From CAKSEI01 sp964403505 (GTDB taxonomy: Bacteria > Bacillota > Clostridia > Oscillospirales > CAG-272), in assembly GCA_964403505.1 (NCBI GenBank), contig CAYOFP010000019.1, positions 1 through 35,322 on the forward strand: a stretch of DNA of 35,322 bases, given 5' to 3'. The position numbers and the translations under genes were made by a program. Shown in pieces: positions 21,611 to 28,840 of this stretch (the stretch's first letter is position 1; each line of letters begins with the position of its first letter). The notes beneath the pieces are model-generated. The model saw only the letters and a list, made by a program, of their open reading frames with translations. It had not been told where the DNA came from and did no database searches.

Positions 21611-22935
21611 CTTTTCAAAACGCACACGTTTTCTATATGCCCTGTTCTCGGGAACATGTCATAGGGATATACCTCGTTTACGGTATAACCGTGTTTTTCA
21701 AATAAAGCGCAGTCCCTGGCGAGGGTATCTGCGGCGCAGGAGATGTATACCACCCTGCGGGGTGCGACCTCGGCTATGTGCCGGATAAGCTCTGCCGAAA
21801 GTCCCTTTCTCGGCGGGTCAACAAAAATTATGTCGCTTCCGTCAATATGAGGGTCGTTTGCGTCGCCGCAATAAAATTCGGCATTTACTATGCCGTTCGC
21901 ACGGGCGTTCTGCTTTGCGTTTTCGACTGCGTCGGGGATTATCTCGACTCCGATAACGCTTTTTGCCTGACTCATCTTAGCGGCGGAGAGGGCGATGGTG
22001 CCGATACCGCAGTACAGGTCGCATATTTTGTCGTTTTCTTTGATTTCTGCAAGCTCTATCGCCTTTTTGTATATCTCTTCGGCGGTTACGGGGTTAATCT
22101 GATAAAACGACAGAGGGGAGATGTTATATTGATTGCAGAGTAAAGTATCGGTAATATAGCCTCTACCGTAAAGCGTTTTTATTTTTTTGCCGAGTATGAT
22201 GTTCGTTTTTTCTGTATTGATGCTCAGAACCACTGTTTTAATTTCAGGAAATTTCTGCGTGATAAAGCCTGTGAATTCGTCGGAACGGGGCAGGGTTCCG
22301 CCGTTTATAACGAGGCACAGCATGATATCGCCGCTCTCAAAGCCTGCACGCAGATATATGTGCCGTATCAGCCCCGTGTGGGTCTCCTCATTGTAGACGG
22401 TGATATTTTTCTCCTTAAAAAAGGAACATACCTGCTCTGATATCTCATCGAAGATGTGCGGGTGGAGCGCACAGCCGGGACTTTTTATTATTCTGTGACT
22501 TTTCGGTGCATAATAGCCGTATGTATAGTCGGGCGCTATGGGATATTGCACCTTATTCCGATAGTGCTTTGTGCCCGAGGGAGCGCATACCTCGTTTACC
22601 GTTACATCGGGCAGACCTGCTTTTCTGAATTCGGCCTCGACATATTGCCGTTTGAGCTTTTTTTCCTCGGCATAGTCTATGTGTGAGTAAACACATCCTC
22701 CGCAGGATGAAAAAGCAGGGCATTCGGGCTCTGTGCGCAGCCCTGACGGGGTAATAAGCCGCTCGAGCCTGCCGATGCAATAGCTCTTTGTGACCTTGAT
22801 GACCTTTACCTGTGCTACATCCTCCGTGACTGCGCCCGAAACGAAGGTGACGACGCCGTCGATACGGCATACGCCGAAGCCGAGGTTGTTGATATCCGTT
22901 ATATTTACTGTATAGATCTGATTTTTATTTGGCAT
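21595..22935 (-). CDS. rlmD: 23S rRNA (uracil-C5)-methyltransferase, RlmD/TrmA family
   Basis: 446 residues. N-terminal TRAM domain (KNQIYTVNITDINNLGFGVC and on), a four-Cys Fe-S cluster motif (ECPAFSSCGGC plus Cys in KSPGC), and the SAM-binding core DLYCGIGTIALSAA. The conserved FVDPPRKGL and the catalytic Cys in VVYISCAADTLARD follow, with the general base Glu in GHIENVCVL. The family methylates C5 of uracil in 23S rRNA (U1939 or U747 in E. coli numbering) or tRNA. The exact position modified here is uncertain. No ribosome site precedes the ATG, and a good promoter ends 6 bases upstream, so the mRNA is probably leaderless. Confidence 0.88.
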   Translation of the reverse strand: MPNKNQIYTVNITDINNLGFGVCRIDGVVTFVSGAVTEDVAQVKVIKVTKSYCIGRLERLITPSGLRTEPECPAFSSCGGCVYSHIDYAEEKKLKRQYVEAEFRKAGLPDVTVNEVCAPSGTKHYRNKVQYPIAPDYTYGYYAPKSHRIIKSPGCALHPHIFDEISEQVCSFFKEKNITVYNEETHTGLIRHIYLRAGFESGDIMLCLVINGGTLPRSDEFTGFITQKFPEIKTVVLSINTEKTNIILGKKIKTLYGRGYITDTLLCNQYNISPLSFYQINPVTAEEIYKKAIELAEIKENDKICDLYCGIGTIALSAAKMSQAKSVIGVEIIPDAVENAKQNARANGIVNAEFYCGDANDPHIDGSDIIFVDPPRKGLSAELIRHIAEVAPRRVVYISCAADTLARDCALFEKHGYTVNEVYPYDMFPRTGHIENVCVLKRKDII

Positions 22936-22941
22936 AATAGC

Positions 22942-22970
22942 ATTTTAGCATAAAAAAATCATATTATCAA
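22942..22970 (-). promoter_or_regulatory. Promoter of rlmD (leaderless)
   Basis: On the minus strand: TTGATA (22970-22965), a 17-base spacer, TAAAAT (22947-22942), then only 6 bases to the ATG. Transcription would start at or next to the start codon. The opposing promoter at 22980-23008 is back to back. Confidence 0.7.
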
Positions 22971-22979
22971 GAAAAACGC

Positions 22980-23008
22980 TTGACAAAATGAAAGTTTGTG
23001 AGTATAAT
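22980..23008 (+). promoter_or_regulatory. Consensus promoter of the Crp/Fnr-ABC operon
   Basis: A perfect TTGACA (22980-22985), a 17-base spacer and a perfect TATAAT (23003-23008). So strong a promoter suggests control by repression. Confidence 0.9.
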
Positions 23009-23015
23009 GTCAATA

Positions 23016-23033
23016 GTGTCCCAAATGATACAC
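23016..23033. promoter_or_regulatory. Crp/Fnr-like operator at the transcription start
   Basis: GTGTCCCAAATGATACAC is an 18-base imperfect palindrome (12 of 18 positions symmetric), starting about 8 bases after the -10 box. A Crp/Fnr protein bound here would repress. The product of the first gene downstream is the likely ligand. Confidence 0.5.
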
Positions 23034-23047
23034 ATTTAGGAGGAATC

Positions 23048-23692
23048 ATGACGGTCAAAGCGGAGGAGCTTTTCCTGCTCGACGGCATCAGCGACGAAGG
23101 CAAAAAACGCTTTTTCAGCGACGGACGTATCTACTCACGCTCATATAAGAGCGGCGATGTGATATATGATACGTCAGACAGCCCCGCCTGCCTCGGCCTT
23201 ATTTTATCGGGTGCGGTAAAAGCGGAGAAGCGCAGCGATAATAAGCGTGTGCCGATGCGCACGATACAGGCCGGAGAGGTGTTCGGCGCTGCGTCCCTTT
23301 TCGGTGCAGGCGACGGGTATGTCACGGTATTAACGGCAAAGGGTGCGACGAGCGTGCTTTTTATACCGCAGGAATGTGTGCGTGAGCTGGTCTCTAAGGA
23401 AAGCACGGCGGCGGTCAACTATATATGCTTTTTGTCCGATAAGATCAGATTTCTCAATTCCCGTATCGATTTTTACACGGCGCTGAATGCGCAGGAAAAG
23501 CTGTACGAATATCTGTGTAAGGTCATGGATGACAGCGGATATGCGAGCCTGACGGTAAATCGGGCACAGCTGGCAAAGCAGCTCGATATGGGCAGGGCGT
23601 CTTTGTACCGTGCTTTTGATGCTTTGATTTCCGACGGGCGTATATGCCCGTGTGAAAAAGGATATAAAATTTTAAGAGGTGATAAAAAATGA
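23048..23692 (+). CDS. Crp/Fnr-family transcriptional regulator
   Basis: 214 residues from the ATG at 23048, preceded by AGGAGG. A longer frame to 22988 would overlap the promoter and is rejected. N-terminal cyclic-nucleotide-binding-like beta-barrel (SYKSGDVIYDTSDSPACLGL, ILSGAVKAEKRS, TIQAGEVFGAASLFG), dimerisation helix, and a C-terminal HTH (LTVNRAQLAKQLDMGRASLY, RAFDALISDGRI). No CxxC-type Fe-S pattern of Fnr. The ligand is unknown. The stop overlaps the next start (ATGA), so it is the first gene of the transporter operon and probably controls it. Confidence 0.92.
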   Translation: MTVKAEELFLLDGISDEGKKRFFSDGRIYSRSYKSGDVIYDTSDSPACLGLILSGAVKAEKRSDNKRVPMRTIQAGEVFGAASLFGAGDGYVTVLTAKGATSVLFIPQECVRELVSKESTAAVNYICFLSDKIRFLNSRIDFYTALNAQEKLYEYLCKVMDDSGYASLTVNRAQLAKQLDMGRASLYRAFDALISDGRICPCEKGYKILRGDKK

Positions 23693-24702
23693 AGAAACTG
23701 ATTGCACTTGTACTTGCACTTATGATGGTGTTCGCTCTTGTTTCCTGCGGTGATACTGCGAAAGACCCGAGCGAAAACAGTGAGAGTGTACCGAGTGAAA
23801 CACAGACAAAAACAGAGATGAATATTGCCGTCATGTCAGGTCCTACCGGCATGGGTGCGGCAAAGCTCATGGATGACGCCGCAAAGGGTGAGGCGTCGAA
23901 CGACTGCAATTTTACGGTCGCATCTTCGCCTGATGAGGTCACGGCCTCGATCATAAACGGTGAATTCGATATCGCATGCATCCCGACAAACCTTGCGGCT
24001 GTTCTTTATAATAAGACAAACGGCGGAATAAAATGCGCCGCAGTCAACACCCTCGGCGTGCTTTATATCCTCACGAACGGTGAGGAGATCACATCTGTTG
24101 CCGATCTGAGGGGTAAAACAGTATATGCGACAAACGCCGGCTCGACGCCCGAATTCATTCTTGACTATGTTCTCTCTCAGAACGGTCTCGACCCCGACAA
24201 GGACGTTGATATTCAGTTCAGCGATGCAGACTCGGTCTCAAGCGGCCTTGCAACAGGCGAGATAAAGATAGGCATGCTTCCCGAGCCGAAGGTAACCGCA
24301 ACTCTTGCGGCGGCAAACGGCAATGTCAAGACTGCACTCGATATGACGTCCGAGTGGGAGAAGGCAAGCGAGGGAACGACGGTCATGCAGGGATGCATTA
24401 TCGTAAATTCCGATTTTGCAAACGAGCATAAGGATGCGCTCGACGCATTCCTTGCAGATTATAAGGCGTCGTGCGATTTCGCTCTTTCCGATGTGGAAAA
24501 GGCATCGGAATATTGCGAGACCTACGGCATTATCCCGAAGGCGGCAGTCGCAAAGAAGGCATATCCGAATTGCAACATAACCTATGTTGACGGCGGCGAA
24601 ATGACAGAAAAGCTCACGGCGTTTTTGCAGGTACTTTATGATGCAGACGCAAAAAGCGTCGGCGGTAAGATGCCCGATGACGGTTTCTTCTATAAAAAGT
24701 AA
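23689..24702 (+). CDS. ABC transporter substrate-binding lipoprotein (NitT/TauT-like)
   Basis: 337 residues. Signal peptide MKKLIALVLALMMVFALVSC with lipobox Cys20, then an acidic Ser/Glu linker. The binding domain has AVMSGPTGMGAAKLMDDAAK, NGEFDIACIPTNLAAVLYNK, LTNGEEITSVADLRGKTVYA and LATGEIKIGMLPEPKVTATL. This layout is that of COG0715-type periplasmic proteins for nitrate, taurine, sulfonate or thiamine precursors. The ligand is not evident. A strong hairpin-terminator follows its stop, within the permease 5' end, and may set it in excess over the other subunits. Confidence 0.88.
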   Translation: MKKLIALVLALMMVFALVSCGDTAKDPSENSESVPSETQTKTEMNIAVMSGPTGMGAAKLMDDAAKGEASNDCNFTVASSPDEVTASIINGEFDIACIPTNLAAVLYNKTNGGIKCAAVNTLGVLYILTNGEEITSVADLRGKTVYATNAGSTPEFILDYVLSQNGLDPDKDVDIQFSDADSVSSGLATGEIKIGMLPEPKVTATLAAANGNVKTALDMTSEWEKASEGTTVMQGCIIVNSDFANEHKDALDAFLADYKASCDFALSDVEKASEYCETYGIIPKAAVAKKAYPNCNITYVDGGEMTEKLTAFLQVLYDADAKSVGGKMPDDGFFYKK

Positions 24703-25438
24703 GTCAAAAAAAGTACTGCAAGGCATTGCAGTACTTTTTTTCTGGCTGTTTATATGGGAAATAATTTCGCTTTGGGTAGGGAACGGACTGATCTTTTCTT
24801 CTCCCGGATCGACCCTTGCGAGTCTCGGCAAACTCATGTGTGACGGCGGATTCTGGATGATATGCGCAAGGTCGCTTTTGAGGATGCTCACGGGCTTTCT
24901 TTTTGGCGTACTATTCGGGACGGTGTGTGCGGCGATTTCGGTAAACCGTGTCTTTTCCGCACTTTTCTCACCGCTCATGTCGACGGTGCGCTGCGTGCCC
25001 GTTGCGTCGTTTATCATACTGACGTGGTATTTTCTCTCCCGTGACGACGTTCCCGTTTTCACGGCGTTTCTCATCGTCACTCCCGTTATGTGGGTGAATG
25101 TGAGAAAGGGAATCGAGAGCGTGGGGAGTGACCTGCGTGAGGTCGCCCGGGTATACGATTTTTCGCCTCTCAAACGCTTTCAGATGCTGTATGCTCCGGC
25201 GGTACTTCCGTATTTTTCCGCCGGTCTTTCCGCCTCGCTCGGCCTTGCGTGGAAATCATGCATAGCGGCAGAGGTGCTCTGCCGTCCGGATCGGTCCATC
25301 GGTAATGAGATATTCTTATCAAAAAGCTATCTTGAAACGCCGCTTCTTTTTGCATGGACGAGCGTCGTGGTCATATTCAGTATGAGCCTCGAAAAGGCGC
25401 TTTCGCATTTCGTGGGAGGTAAAAATGATAAGACTTGA
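24677..25438 (+). CDS. ABC transporter permease (NitT/TauT-like)
   Basis: About 253 residues from the ATG at 24677, which lies 26 bases inside the end of the binding-protein gene. No strong ribosome site exists here, and translation is probably coupled. A start at 24638 is less likely. Six membrane helices begin with KVLQGIAVLFFWLFIWEIIS. The family's coupling loop EVARVYDFSPLKRFQMLYAP (EAA loop) lies near residue 170. Typical BPD_transp_1 protein of the SsuC/TauC type. The first helix is encoded by the arms of an intrinsic terminator (24706-24741), which is unusual. Confidence 0.88.
   Translation: MTVSSIKSKSKKVLQGIAVLFFWLFIWEIISLWVGNGLIFSSPGSTLASLGKLMCDGGFWMICARSLLRMLTGFLFGVLFGTVCAAISVNRVFSALFSPLMSTVRCVPVASFIILTWYFLSRDDVPVFTAFLIVTPVMWVNVRKGIESVGSDLREVARVYDFSPLKRFQMLYAPAVLPYFSAGLSASLGLAWKSCIAAEVLCRPDRSIGNEIFLSKSYLETPLLFAWTSVVVIFSMSLEKALSHFVGGKNDKT
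24706..24741 (+). terminator. Intrinsic terminator inside the permease 5' coding region
   Basis: AAAAAAAGTACTGCAA (24706-24721) pairs perfectly with TTGCAGTACTTTTTTT (24726-24741), loop GGCA. It starts 4 bases after the binding-protein stop codon. In the permease frame it encodes the residues KKVLQGIAVLFF. It should terminate part of the transcripts after the binding-protein gene. Confidence 0.85.
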
Positions 25439-25985
25439 TATCGACCGCTTTGCGTATGCGGAGAACGTAATATTTGAAAATGCATCTTTTGTTTTTCCCC
25501 GGGACGGTTTCACTGCCGTGACGGGAGAGTCCGGATGCGGTAAGACGACTCTTTTACGACTGTTGTGCTCGCTCGAATCGGGAGGCAGGGTGAGCGGTAT
25601 CAAAAGAGAGGAGATGTCGGTCGTTTTTCAGGAGCCTCGTCTTTTTCCTTCGTTTACGGCGCTTGAAAATGCCGCAGTCACGGGAAACGCCGAGGAAGCA
25701 CGTGAGATGCTCGTGCGTATCGGCATGGGCGGGAGTCTCGATAAAAAGCCGTCCGAGCTTTCGGGCGGCATGAAAAGCAGGGTGGCGATCGTGCGTGCGC
25801 TGTGTTCCCGTCGGCCGTTCATTTTGTTAGATGAGCCCTTCAAGGCGCTTGATGCCAGGACCGCCGCTGATGTTTTCACGCTCATTCGTGAAAAGGTCTC
25901 GGGCGGCGTTATCGTAACGCACGACCTTGACTCGGTGAAGGAGCACTGTTCATCCTTTATCAGCCTTCAGCCTGATGAGCAGTGA
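25425..25985 (+). CDS. Short ABC transporter ATPase (NitT/TauT-like)
   Basis: 186 residues, shorter than the usual 230-260 for this family. The motifs are complete: Walker A GESGCGKTT (about 36-44), Q-loop VVFQEPRLFPSFTALENA, signature SELSGGMKSRVAIVRAL, Walker B FILLDEPFKALDA and His in VIVTHDLDSV. The missing part is the C-terminal extension and some of the helical domain. It overlaps the permease by 14 bases. Its last 36 bases also overlap, tail to tail, the end of the DtxR-type gene. It energises import by the permease and binding protein. Confidence 0.9.
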   Translation: MIRLDIDRFAYAENVIFENASFVFPRDGFTAVTGESGCGKTTLLRLLCSLESGGRVSGIKREEMSVVFQEPRLFPSFTALENAAVTGNAEEAREMLVRIGMGGSLDKKPSELSGGMKSRVAIVRALCSRRPFILLDEPFKALDARTAADVFTLIREKVSGGVIVTHDLDSVKEHCSSFISLQPDEQ

Positions 25986-26378
25986 GCGCAGATTTTCGAT
26001 GGTTCTCATATCAAAAAAATGCTCGATCGTCTCGACGAGCTCGAGCTCGTCATCGCTCTGATTTACATAAGAAAAAAACTCCGAGAGGATGTTGTGGCGC
26101 AGGATCAGTCTTTCGCCCTCGTCCTCTCCTTTTTTTGTTATCGTTATGATGCCGTACGGCTCGTATTCGATATAACCGTGCCCTTTCAGCTTGCCTGCCA
26201 TCTTGCTTGCGGCAGGCACGCCGACATTCAGGCTTTTGGCAAGAGCGGACAGGCGTATCTGGCCTTTTTTATCTTTTTGACGGTATATCATCTCGAGGTA
26301 ATCCTCCATCGATGGTGTTATTCCGCTTTTGTCTTCATATGCCTTTTGCGTATAAAATCGCCGTTCCGTTGTGACCAT
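25950..26378 (-). CDS. DtxR/MntR-family metal-dependent regulator
   Basis: 142 residues, the short form without an SH3 domain. The winged HTH is TPSMEDYLEMIYRQKDKKGQ, IRLSALAKSLNVGVPAASKM, LKGHGYIEYEPYGIITITKKG. The metal-binding/dimerisation domain follows (GERLILRHNILSEFFSYV, ELVETIEHFFDMRTIENL), with the His/Glu ligands of the family (H-x-x-L-x-x-F-F; E-x-x-E-H). It is divergent from feoA, so it probably represses ferrous iron uptake with Fe2+ or Mn2+ as corepressor. Ends convergent on, and overlapping, the ABC ATPase gene. Confidence 0.9.
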   Translation of the reverse strand: MVTTERRFYTQKAYEDKSGITPSMEDYLEMIYRQKDKKGQIRLSALAKSLNVGVPAASKMAGKLKGHGYIEYEPYGIITITKKGEDEGERLILRHNILSEFFSYVNQSDDELELVETIEHFFDMRTIENLRSLLIRLKADKG

Positions 26379-26402
26379 ACCCTTCGTTTCTGAATACTAT
26401 GC

Positions 26403-26424
26403 TATGGGAAAGAAAGTTTCCATA
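26403..26424. promoter_or_regulatory. Putative metal-regulator operator between dtxR-like gene and feoA
   Basis: TATGG-GAAA and TTT-CCATA form an imperfect inverted repeat in the 63-base divergent gap, 18 bases before the first feoA ATG. Position and symmetry suit a DtxR-type dimer. The assignment is inferred. Confidence 0.4.
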
Positions 26425-26441
26425 AGTAAAAATATTTAAGG

Positions 26442-26477
26442 ATGAATACTAATATGACAATGAATACTAATATGACA
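26442..26477 (+). repeat. 18-base tandem duplication at the feoA start
   Basis: ATGAATACTAATATGACA occurs twice in tandem (26442-26459 and 26460-26477). A partial further copy of its core, GAATACTA, lies upstream near 26392. Each unit encodes MNTNMT and holds two ATG codons, so four possible feoA starts exist. Confidence 0.9.
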
Positions 26478-26705
26478 GATATATACACACTCGATCAATT
26501 AAAAATCGGAGAAAAGGGAATGATATTTTCCGTGTTTGATACATGCGGTATAAAGGAACGGCTCTCGGATCTGGGCTTCACGAGAGGCGCAGATGTCAGA
26601 GCGCTTATGTGCGACGGCAGCGGGTCGCTGCGTGCATATGAGATATGCGGCACGGTCGTCGCCGTAAGGCGGGAGGACGCACAAAAGGTGGAGCTTAATA
26701 TATGA
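26442..26705 (+). CDS. feoA: FeoA, ferrous iron transport accessory protein
   Basis: Up to 87 residues. The SH3-like FeoA domain is clear: TLDQLKIGEKGMIFSV, IKERLSDLGFTRGADVRALM, LRAYEICGTVVAVRREDAQK. The N-terminus is built of a duplicated MNTNMT unit. The AAGG before the first ATG leaves no spacing, but AAGGATG lies 9 bases before the ATG at 26454, which may be the real start. FeoA supports FeoB at the membrane. Its stop overlaps the feoB start (ATGA). It is divergent from a DtxR-type regulator, the usual iron-repression context. Confidence 0.9.
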   Translation: MNTNMTMNTNMTDIYTLDQLKIGEKGMIFSVFDTCGIKERLSDLGFTRGADVRALMCDGSGSLRAYEICGTVVAVRREDAQKVELNI

Positions 26706-27685
26706 GTGAGATAAAGGTTACCCTTGCCGGCAACCCGAATGTCGGTAAGAGCACGGTCTTTAACTTCTTAACGGGTATGAATCAGCATACGGGAAATTGG
26801 GCAGGAAAGACCGTGGGCAGTGCCGTCGGCCGCTGTAAACACGAGCTTGGGGAGATCGTGCTCACGGATATCCCGGGCACATACTCGCTGTATAGCTTAT
26901 CCTATGACGAGGAGGTCGCACGTCAGCATATCGAGTCGGGAGAGGCGGACTGTACGGTCGTCGTTTGTGATGCATCGAGCCTTGAGCGGAATCTGATCCT
27001 TGCCTTGCAGATCATGTCCGTGACAAAAGGGGTCGTGATCTGCTGTAATCTCATGGATGAGGCGAAGCGCAGGGGCGTGATCGTCGACTGCGAAAAGCTC
27101 TCGCAGCTTCTTGGAGTTCCGGTAGTCGCCGCATCCGCACTCGCAGGCGAGGGAATGGATACGCTTTGCAGAGCGATGTTTCAGGCAGCTACAGCCCCGT
27201 CGGATATGCGCCCTCGTGCAGACAGGCAGACGGTAGCACGCAAAGCACGGGATATCGCACGGTCTGTGACAGTGTATGCGGATGATAAAAAACGTGAGCG
27301 TGAGAGAAAAATAGACGCGATCCTGATGGGAAAATATACGGGGATTCCCGCTATGCTGTTGCTTTTATCAGTGGTTTTGTGGATCACCGTGTACGGGGCG
27401 AATATGCCGTCCGAGCTGCTGAGCGCATTTCTTTTTTGGATCGGAGACGGTATCCGTTCGTTTCTGGTTTCGGTCGGTGCGCCGTGGTGGCTCATCGGCT
27501 CTCTCATCGACGGAGCGTATATGACGAGCGCATGGGTCGTCGGCGTTATGCTGCCGCCTATGGCGATATTCTTTCCGATGTTTACTCTGCTCGAGGATCT
27601 CGGCTATCTGCCCCGGGTGGCGTTTAATCTCGATCATGTTTTTTGCCGCTGCGGTTCGTGCGGCAAACAGGCGCTGACCATGTGA
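26702..27685 (+). pseudogene. feoB: FeoB ferrous iron transporter, truncated after 327 codons
   Basis: The N-terminal G protein is intact: G1 GNPNVGKS (10-17), G3 DIPGTYSL, G4 NLMD and G5-like SAL. A short helical insertion and the first membrane helices follow (GIPAMLLLLSVVLWITVYGA, MLPPMAIFFPMFTLLEDLGY). The conserved gate-like region LPRVAFNLDHVFCRCGSCGK then QALTM is the end: TGA comes where FeoB proteins of this type go on with Cys-Met-Gly. Full-length proteins have over 600 residues, so about half the channel is missing. The next 70 bases show no remainder of it. I classify it as a broken gene. A functional short form is less likely. Confidence 0.8.
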
Positions 27686-27758
27686 ATGCATAAAAAAAGT
27701 GTGCGTGTATTTTTTTGATAAAAAAGACCAAAATAAACATGAAAGGAGTATGCATCAA

Positions 27759-28316
27759 ATGAAAAAAATCATATTGTTATACGCACTCGTGCTTTCTGTC
27801 TTTTTGGTCTCCTGTGTCGGAGGGATGACCGATGATACGGGAAACAGAGATGAAAACAACAGTGACCCGAGCGGCGAGAGCATGCCGGGGATCAACGATA
27901 TCCTGCCGTCGGAAAGCGGCGAGACCGAGACGCCTGCGCCCGAGGGCACGACGCCTGCCGGCTCACCTGACGGCTCGGTCGGCACGGGGAATATACGGGG
28001 TCTTAGCGATACGGTCGAAGCGGTGATGGAGCGCATCGAGCAGATCATATCGGATACCCAGACATATCTTAAGGAGCAGAACGAGGCACAGGTGAACGCA
28101 TCCGAGCGTCTGACCCTCGCTCAGGCACGCTGCATTGCGCTTGCTGACGCACATTTTGCGGACGATGAAGTGCGCTTTGAGAAGGAGGACCTCGTCACCC
28201 GTGACGGCAGGGAATATTTCTCATTCATATTTAACGCCGGCGGAATCAGGTATTATTATGATATCGATGCATATACCGCACAGATCATCGGTAAGAATAC
28301 GGAGGATAATTCATAA
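27759..28316 (+). CDS. PepSY-domain lipoprotein
   Basis: 185 residues from the ATG at 27759 (AAAGGAG 10 bases upstream). Earlier in-frame starts at 27699 and 27750 lie too close to or before the ribosome site. Signal peptide MKKIILLYALVLSVFLVSC with lipobox Cys19, then a ~75-residue low-complexity linker rich in Glu, Ser, Pro and Gly. A helix (TVEAVMERIEQIISDTQTYL) follows, then a C-terminal PepSY-like domain (LTLAQARCIALADAHF, EDLVTRDGREYFSFIF, IRYYYDIDAYTAQIIG). PepSY domains often inhibit or bind extracytoplasmic peptidases. The target is unknown. Its stop overlaps the next ATG (TAATG). Confidence 0.82.
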   Translation: MKKIILLYALVLSVFLVSCVGGMTDDTGNRDENNSDPSGESMPGINDILPSESGETETPAPEGTTPAGSPDGSVGTGNIRGLSDTVEAVMERIEQIISDTQTYLKEQNEAQVNASERLTLAQARCIALADAHFADDEVRFEKEDLVTRDGREYFSFIFNAGGIRYYYDIDAYTAQIIGKNTEDNS

Positions 28317-28747
28317 TGGGAAACGATACGCTGTATCTTTTGAGAGAATGTAATTCGGGCATAAAAATGGGAGTGGCAACGATAGACGATGTTCTCGATA
28401 AGGTCGAGAATAAAGAATTTTACAGACTTTTGAAGGATTCAAAAGAGGAGCACTCGAAGCTCGGTGATGAGACACATATTCTGCTTGAAAAAATGGGGGA
28501 CGACGGCAAGGAGCCGCACCCGGTGGCAAAGACTATGGCGCATGTCATGACGACGATGGCGTCGAGCATGGACGAAAACGACGCAAAGATCGCCGATCTT
28601 GTAACGGACGGCTGTAATAACGGCGTCAAAAACCTGCATCGGTATATGAATCAGTATCCGAATGCAGACGAGCAGGCGAAGGAGATCACACGCCGTCTTG
28701 TGAATATCGAGGAGCGGCTTGCGGTCGATATTAGAAATTATCTGTAA
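28316..28747 (+). CDS. Helical-bundle protein, ferritin-like fold suspected
   Basis: 143 residues, cytoplasmic, mostly helical. Four amphipathic helices can be outlined: LLRECNSGIKMGVATIDDVL, EFYRLLKDSKEEHSKLGDET, VAKTMAHVMTTMASSMDEND and ITRRLVNIEERLAVDIRNYL. Acidic and His residues at helix-like spacing (E48-E49-H50) resemble ferritin-like proteins of the DUF2383 sort, but no complete diiron motif is visible. Translation is coupled to the PepSY lipoprotein (TAATG). Location beside feo genes may hint at metal or stress handling. Function unknown. Confidence 0.6.
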   Translation: MGNDTLYLLRECNSGIKMGVATIDDVLDKVENKEFYRLLKDSKEEHSKLGDETHILLEKMGDDGKEPHPVAKTMAHVMTTMASSMDENDAKIADLVTDGCNNGVKNLHRYMNQYPNADEQAKEITRRLVNIEERLAVDIRNYL

Positions 28748-28754
28748 AATACTC

Positions 28755-28783
28755 TTGATTTATGCGGCCAAAAAGGTTATAAT
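28755..28783 (+). promoter_or_regulatory. Promoter of glyA
   Basis: TTGATT (28755-28760), a 17-base spacer and a perfect TATAAT (28778-28783). Transcription should start near 28790, before the hairpin at 28802. Confidence 0.8.
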
Positions 28784-28801
28784 ACCTGTGAGGCTATTAA
28801 G

Positions 28802-28827
28802 GAACAGCCGAAACGGCTGTTCTTTTT
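28802..28827 (+). terminator. Terminator in the glyA leader
   Basis: GAACAGCCG (28802-28810) and CGGCTGTTC (28814-28822), loop AAA, followed by TTTTT. It lies between the glyA promoter and the glyA ribosome site. It therefore ends upstream transcripts and may attenuate glyA itself. Confidence 0.8.
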
Positions 28828-28840
28828 ATTGGAGGTATAC

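Noticed and set aside
24238..25173. 311-codon minus-strand ORF across the binding protein and permease genes
   Set aside because: Antisense to two clear genes, unrecognisable composition, no start signal.
27683..27685. TGA in feoB read as selenocysteine at a conserved Cys position
   Set aside because: After the TGA the reading frame (MHKKSVRVFF, stop) does not match FeoB, and no SECIS-like hairpin is obvious right after it. Truncation explains it better.
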